Shown: positions 61,125 through 64,000 of the stretch, piece by piece | How positions within the stretch are numbered: the first letter of the stretch is position 1 | Layout: each line of letters opens with the position of its first letter | From: Artemisia argyi | Lineage: Eukaryota; Streptophyta; Magnoliopsida; Asterales; Asteraceae | Assembly: GCA_030686995.1 (NCBI GenBank) | Contig: CM060697.1 | Span: 40,707,959 to 40,771,958, forward strand | Reading direction: 5' to 3' | Length of the DNA stretch: 64,000 nt | Program-made: the position numbers and the translations under genes | The notes under the pieces: generated by a model | Told to the model about the DNA's origin: nothing | Database searches by the model: none | The model's input: the letters and a program-made list of their open reading frames with translations, nothing else

Positions 61125-62945
61125 GCCTTTGGGGACAATGGATCTCATCATGTAAGTGACAGTTGCTCTTATCGAGTGTGAAAGCATTAGGGACAACGGC
61201 TATCATCATGTAAAGTGCAATTGCTCTCATCAAGTGAGCAAGCGTTTAGGGATAACGGCTCCCATAAAGTAAGGTACAATTGCTCTCAACAAGTGAGTCT
61301 TTAGGGACAACGGCTCTTATCATGTAAGGGACATATTGCCCTCATAAAGTTAGCCTTTAGGGACAACGGGTCTCATCATGTAAGTGACAATTGCTCTTAT
61401 CAAGTGTGCAAGCATTAGGGACAACGGCAATCAACGTGTAATGGACAGTTGCTCTCATTAAGTGAGAAAGCGTTTAGGGACAACGGGTCCCATAAACTAA
61501 GGTACAATAGCTCTCAACAAGTGAGCCTTTAGGGACAACGACTCTTATTATGTAAGGGACACATTGCCCTCATAAAGTTATCCTTTAGGGACAATGGATC
61601 TCATCATGTAAGTGACAGTTGCTCTTATCGAGTGTGTAAGCATTAGGGACAACGACTATCATCATGTAAAGGGCAATTGCTCTCATCAAGTGAGCAAGCG
61701 TTTAGGGATAACGGCTCCCATAAAGTAAGGTACAATTGCTCTCAACAAGTGAGTCTTTAGGGACAACGGCTCTTATCATGTAAGGACATATTGCCCTCAT
61801 AAAGTTAGCCTTTAAGGACAACGGGTCTCATCATGTAAGTGACAATTGCTCTTATCAAGTGTGCAAGCATTAGGGACAACGGCAATCAACGTGTAATGGA
61901 CAATTGCTCTCATCAAGTGAGAAAGCGTTTAGGGACAACGGGTCCCATAAACTAAGGTACAATAGTTCTCAACAAGTGAGCCTTTAGGAACAACGACTCT
62001 TATTATGTAAGGGACAAATTGCCCTCATAAAGTTATCCTTTAGGGACAATGGATCTCATCATGTAAGTGACAGTTGCTCTTATCGAGTGTGTAAGCATTA
62101 GGGACAACGACTGTCATCATGTAAAGGGCAATTGCTCTCATCAAGTGAGCAGCATTTAGGGACAACGGCTCCCATAAACTAAGGTACAATTTCTCTCAAC
62201 AAGTGAGCCTTTAGGGACAACAGCTTTTATCATGTAAAGGAGAAATCGCCCTCATAAACTTAGCCTTTAGGGACAATGGATCTCATTATGTAAGTGACAG
62301 CTGCTCTTATCGAGTGTGTAAGCATTAGGGACAACGGCTATCATCATGTAAAGGGCAATTGCTCTCATCAAGTGAGCAGCATTTTGGGACAACAGCTCCC
62401 ATAAAGTGAGGTACAATTTATATCAACAAGTGAGCCTTTAGGGACAACGGCTCTTATCATGTAAAGGACAAATCGCCCTCATAAAGTTAGCCTTTAGGGA
62501 CAACGGATCTCAACATGCAAGTGACAATTGCTCTTGTCAAGTGTGCAAGCATTAGGGACAACGGCTATCACCATGTAAAGGACAATTGCTCTCATCAAGT
62601 GAGCAAGCGTTTAGGGAGAACGGCTCCCATAAAGTAAGGTACAATTGCTCTCAACAAGTGAGTCTTTAGGGACAACGGCTCTTATCATGTAAAAGACATA
62701 TTGCCCTCATAAAGTTAGCCTTTAGGGACAACGGGTCTCATCATGTAAGTGACAATTGCTCTTATCAAGTGTGCAAGCATTAGGGACAACGGCAATCAAC
62801 GTGTAATGGACAATTGCTCTCATCAAGTGAGAAAGCGTTTAGGGACAACGGGTCCCATAAACTAAGGTACAATAGCTCTCAACAAGTGAGCCTTTAGGGA
62901 CAACGACTCTTATTATGTAAGGGACAAATTGCCCTCATAAAGTTA
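61125..62945 (+). repeat. 1821-bp HOR, late subfamily, copy 9
   Basis: P at 61125, then the standard string. All late-subfamily marks are present and I noted no private change. Confidence 0.9.
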
Positions 62946-64000
62946 GCCTTTGGGGACAATGGATCTCATCATGTAAGTGACAGTTGCTCTTATCGAGTGT
63001 GAAAGCATTAGGGACAACGGCTATCATCATGTAAAGTGCAATTGCTCTCATCAAGTGAGCAAGCGTTTAGGGATAACGGCTCCCATAAAGTAAGGTACAA
63101 TTGCTCTCAACAAGTGAGTCTTTAGGGACAACGGCTCTTATCATGTAAGGGACATATTGCCCTCATAAAGTTAGCCTTTAGGGACAACGGGTCTCATCAT
63201 GTAAGTGACAATTGCTCTTATCAAGTGTGCAAGCATTAGGGACAACGGCAATCAACGTGTAATGGACAGTTGCTCTCATTAAGTGAGAAAGCGTTTAGGG
63301 ACAACGGGTCCCATAAACTAAGGTACAATAGCTCTCAACAAGTGAGCCTTTAGGGACAACGACTCTTATTATGTAAGGGACACATTGCCCTCATAAAGTT
63401 ATCCTTTAGGGACAATGGATCTCATCATGTAAGTGACAGTTGCTCTTATCGAGTGTGTAAGCATTAGGGACAACGACTATCATCATGTAAAGGGCAATTG
63501 CTCTCATCAAGTGAGCAAGCGTTTAGGGATAACGGCTCCCATAAAGTAAGGTACAATTGCTCTCAACAAGTGAGTCTTTAGGGACAACGGCTCTTATCAT
63601 GTAAGGACATATTGCCCTCATAAAGTTAGCCTTTAAGGACAACGGGTCTCATCATGTAAGTGACAATTGCTCTTATCAAGTGTGCAAGCATTAGGGACAA
63701 CGGCAATCAACGTGTAATGGACAATTGCTCTCATCAAGTGAGAAAGCGTTTAGGGACAACGGGTCCCATAAACTAAGGTACAATAGTTCTCAACAAGTGA
63801 GCCTTTAGGAACAACGACTCTTATTATGTAAGGGACAAATTGCCCTCATAAAGTTATCCTTTAGGGACAATGGATCTCATCATGTAAGTGACAGTTGCTC
63901 TTATCGAGTGTGTAAGCATTAGGGACAACGACTGTCATCATGTAAAGGGCAATTGCTCTCATCAAGTGAGCAGCATTTAGGGACAACGGCTCCCATAAAC
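62946..64000 (+). repeat. 1821-bp HOR, late subfamily, cut by the window end
   Basis: P 62946, Q 63174, R1 63402, Q 63629 and the first 144 bp of R2 from 63857. The array clearly continues beyond the window. Confidence 0.9.

Larger units (their letters stand above)
1..64000 (+). repeat. Satellite DNA array filling the whole window
   Basis: Every line of the window is made of a subunit of 55-59 bp holding a TTAGGGACAAC-like core and a CTCATCAAGTGAG-like tail. Four diverged subunits (A, B, C, D) recur in fixed order as a tetramer of 227-228 bp. Tetramer starts can be walked in register from position 6 to 63857; positions 1-5 are the end of a D subunit and 63857-64000 is a cut-off tetramer. Orientation never changes and no foreign sequence interrupts the array. 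A hand count of one A subunit gave 26 G+C in 59. The longest open frames are about 207 nt and are repeat artefacts. Satellite families of this kind are known from eukaryotic heterochromatin. I do not recognise this family and cannot name the organism. Confidence 0.98.

Noticed and set aside
1..64000. CRISPR array
   Set aside because: Direct repeats are contiguous and diverged from one another with no unique spacers between them, and no cas-like gene is present.
1..64000. Telomere or interstitial telomere tract
   Set aside because: TTTAGGG is never found as adjacent tandem copies; one motif occurs per subunit of about 57 bp.
1..64000. Vicia-type FokI 59-bp satellite, suggested by the subunit length
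   Set aside because: That family is named for FokI sites (GGATG); I see GGATC but no GGATG or CATCC in the units here. Length alone is not evidence.
1..64000. G-quadruplex potential from repeated GGG
   Set aside because: Each subunit has one or two GGG runs separated by roughly 20-50 bp, too far apart for a standard intrastrand quadruplex.
1..64000. tRNA, 5S or rDNA spacer repeats
   Set aside because: No tRNA arm pattern, Pol III box set or rRNA-like conserved segment could be seen in any tetramer type, and no coding unit recurs between repeats.

Overview
The whole 64 kb is one uninterrupted, head-to-tail satellite DNA array. I found no gene, RNA gene, transposon, CRISPR array, microsatellite or unique-sequence island in it, and no inversion: every copy runs in the same direction. 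A tandem array of this length, with nested higher-order repeats and no coding capacity, is what a eukaryotic heterochromatic block (centromeric, pericentromeric, subtelomeric, sex-chromosome or B-chromosome) looks like. Nothing present identifies the species. The recurring TTTAGGG looks like the plant telomere heptamer, but it occurs once per unit and is not diagnostic.

The array is built in layers. (1) A half-unit of 24 bp is seen twice in each (2) subunit of 55-59 bp, which carries a TTAGGGACAAC-like core. (3) Four diverged subunits (A 59, B 58, C 55, D 56 bp) form a tetramer of 227-228 bp, with about 279 complete tetramers in the window. (4) Tetramers fall into types that I name P, Q, R1, R2, R3, S, S' and U by diagnostic bases. 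Most alternate with Q, giving a 456-bp dimer level. (5) Strings of 6 to 14 tetramers form higher-order repeats (HORs) of 3188, 2564, 2277/2733, 1821 and 1652 bp. (6) At least one segment of about 11.3 kb is itself duplicated.

Layout by tetramer string: 6-6378, two copies of a 14-tetramer HOR (3185 and 3188 bp). 6379-8713, a shortened relative that contains the first five-subunit 'Rdup' unit. 8714-12355, two 1821-bp HORs (early subfamily). 11900-19591, three 2564-bp HORs, each ending in an Rdup. 19592-26422, a second copy of the 8258-onward segment with three 1821-bp HORs. 26423-31868, an 892-bp tandem duplication, one more 14-tetramer HOR and a 6-tetramer fragment. 31869-35509, two 1821-bp HORs of the late subfamily. 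35510-45985, HORs of 2277 and 2733 bp. 45986-48377, a 1652-bp HOR plus the start of another. 48378-64000, a long run of late 1821-bp HORs interrupted by one mosaic copy at 57483-59303. The array continues past both window edges.

No genes work together here. What the window records is a history of unequal exchange and conversion, and several breakpoints can be placed within about 30-50 bp. I see no evidence of a new biochemical system. The notable content is the repeat architecture. All coordinates and type calls were made by eye from diagnostic bases, so identity percentages are not given except where I counted them.
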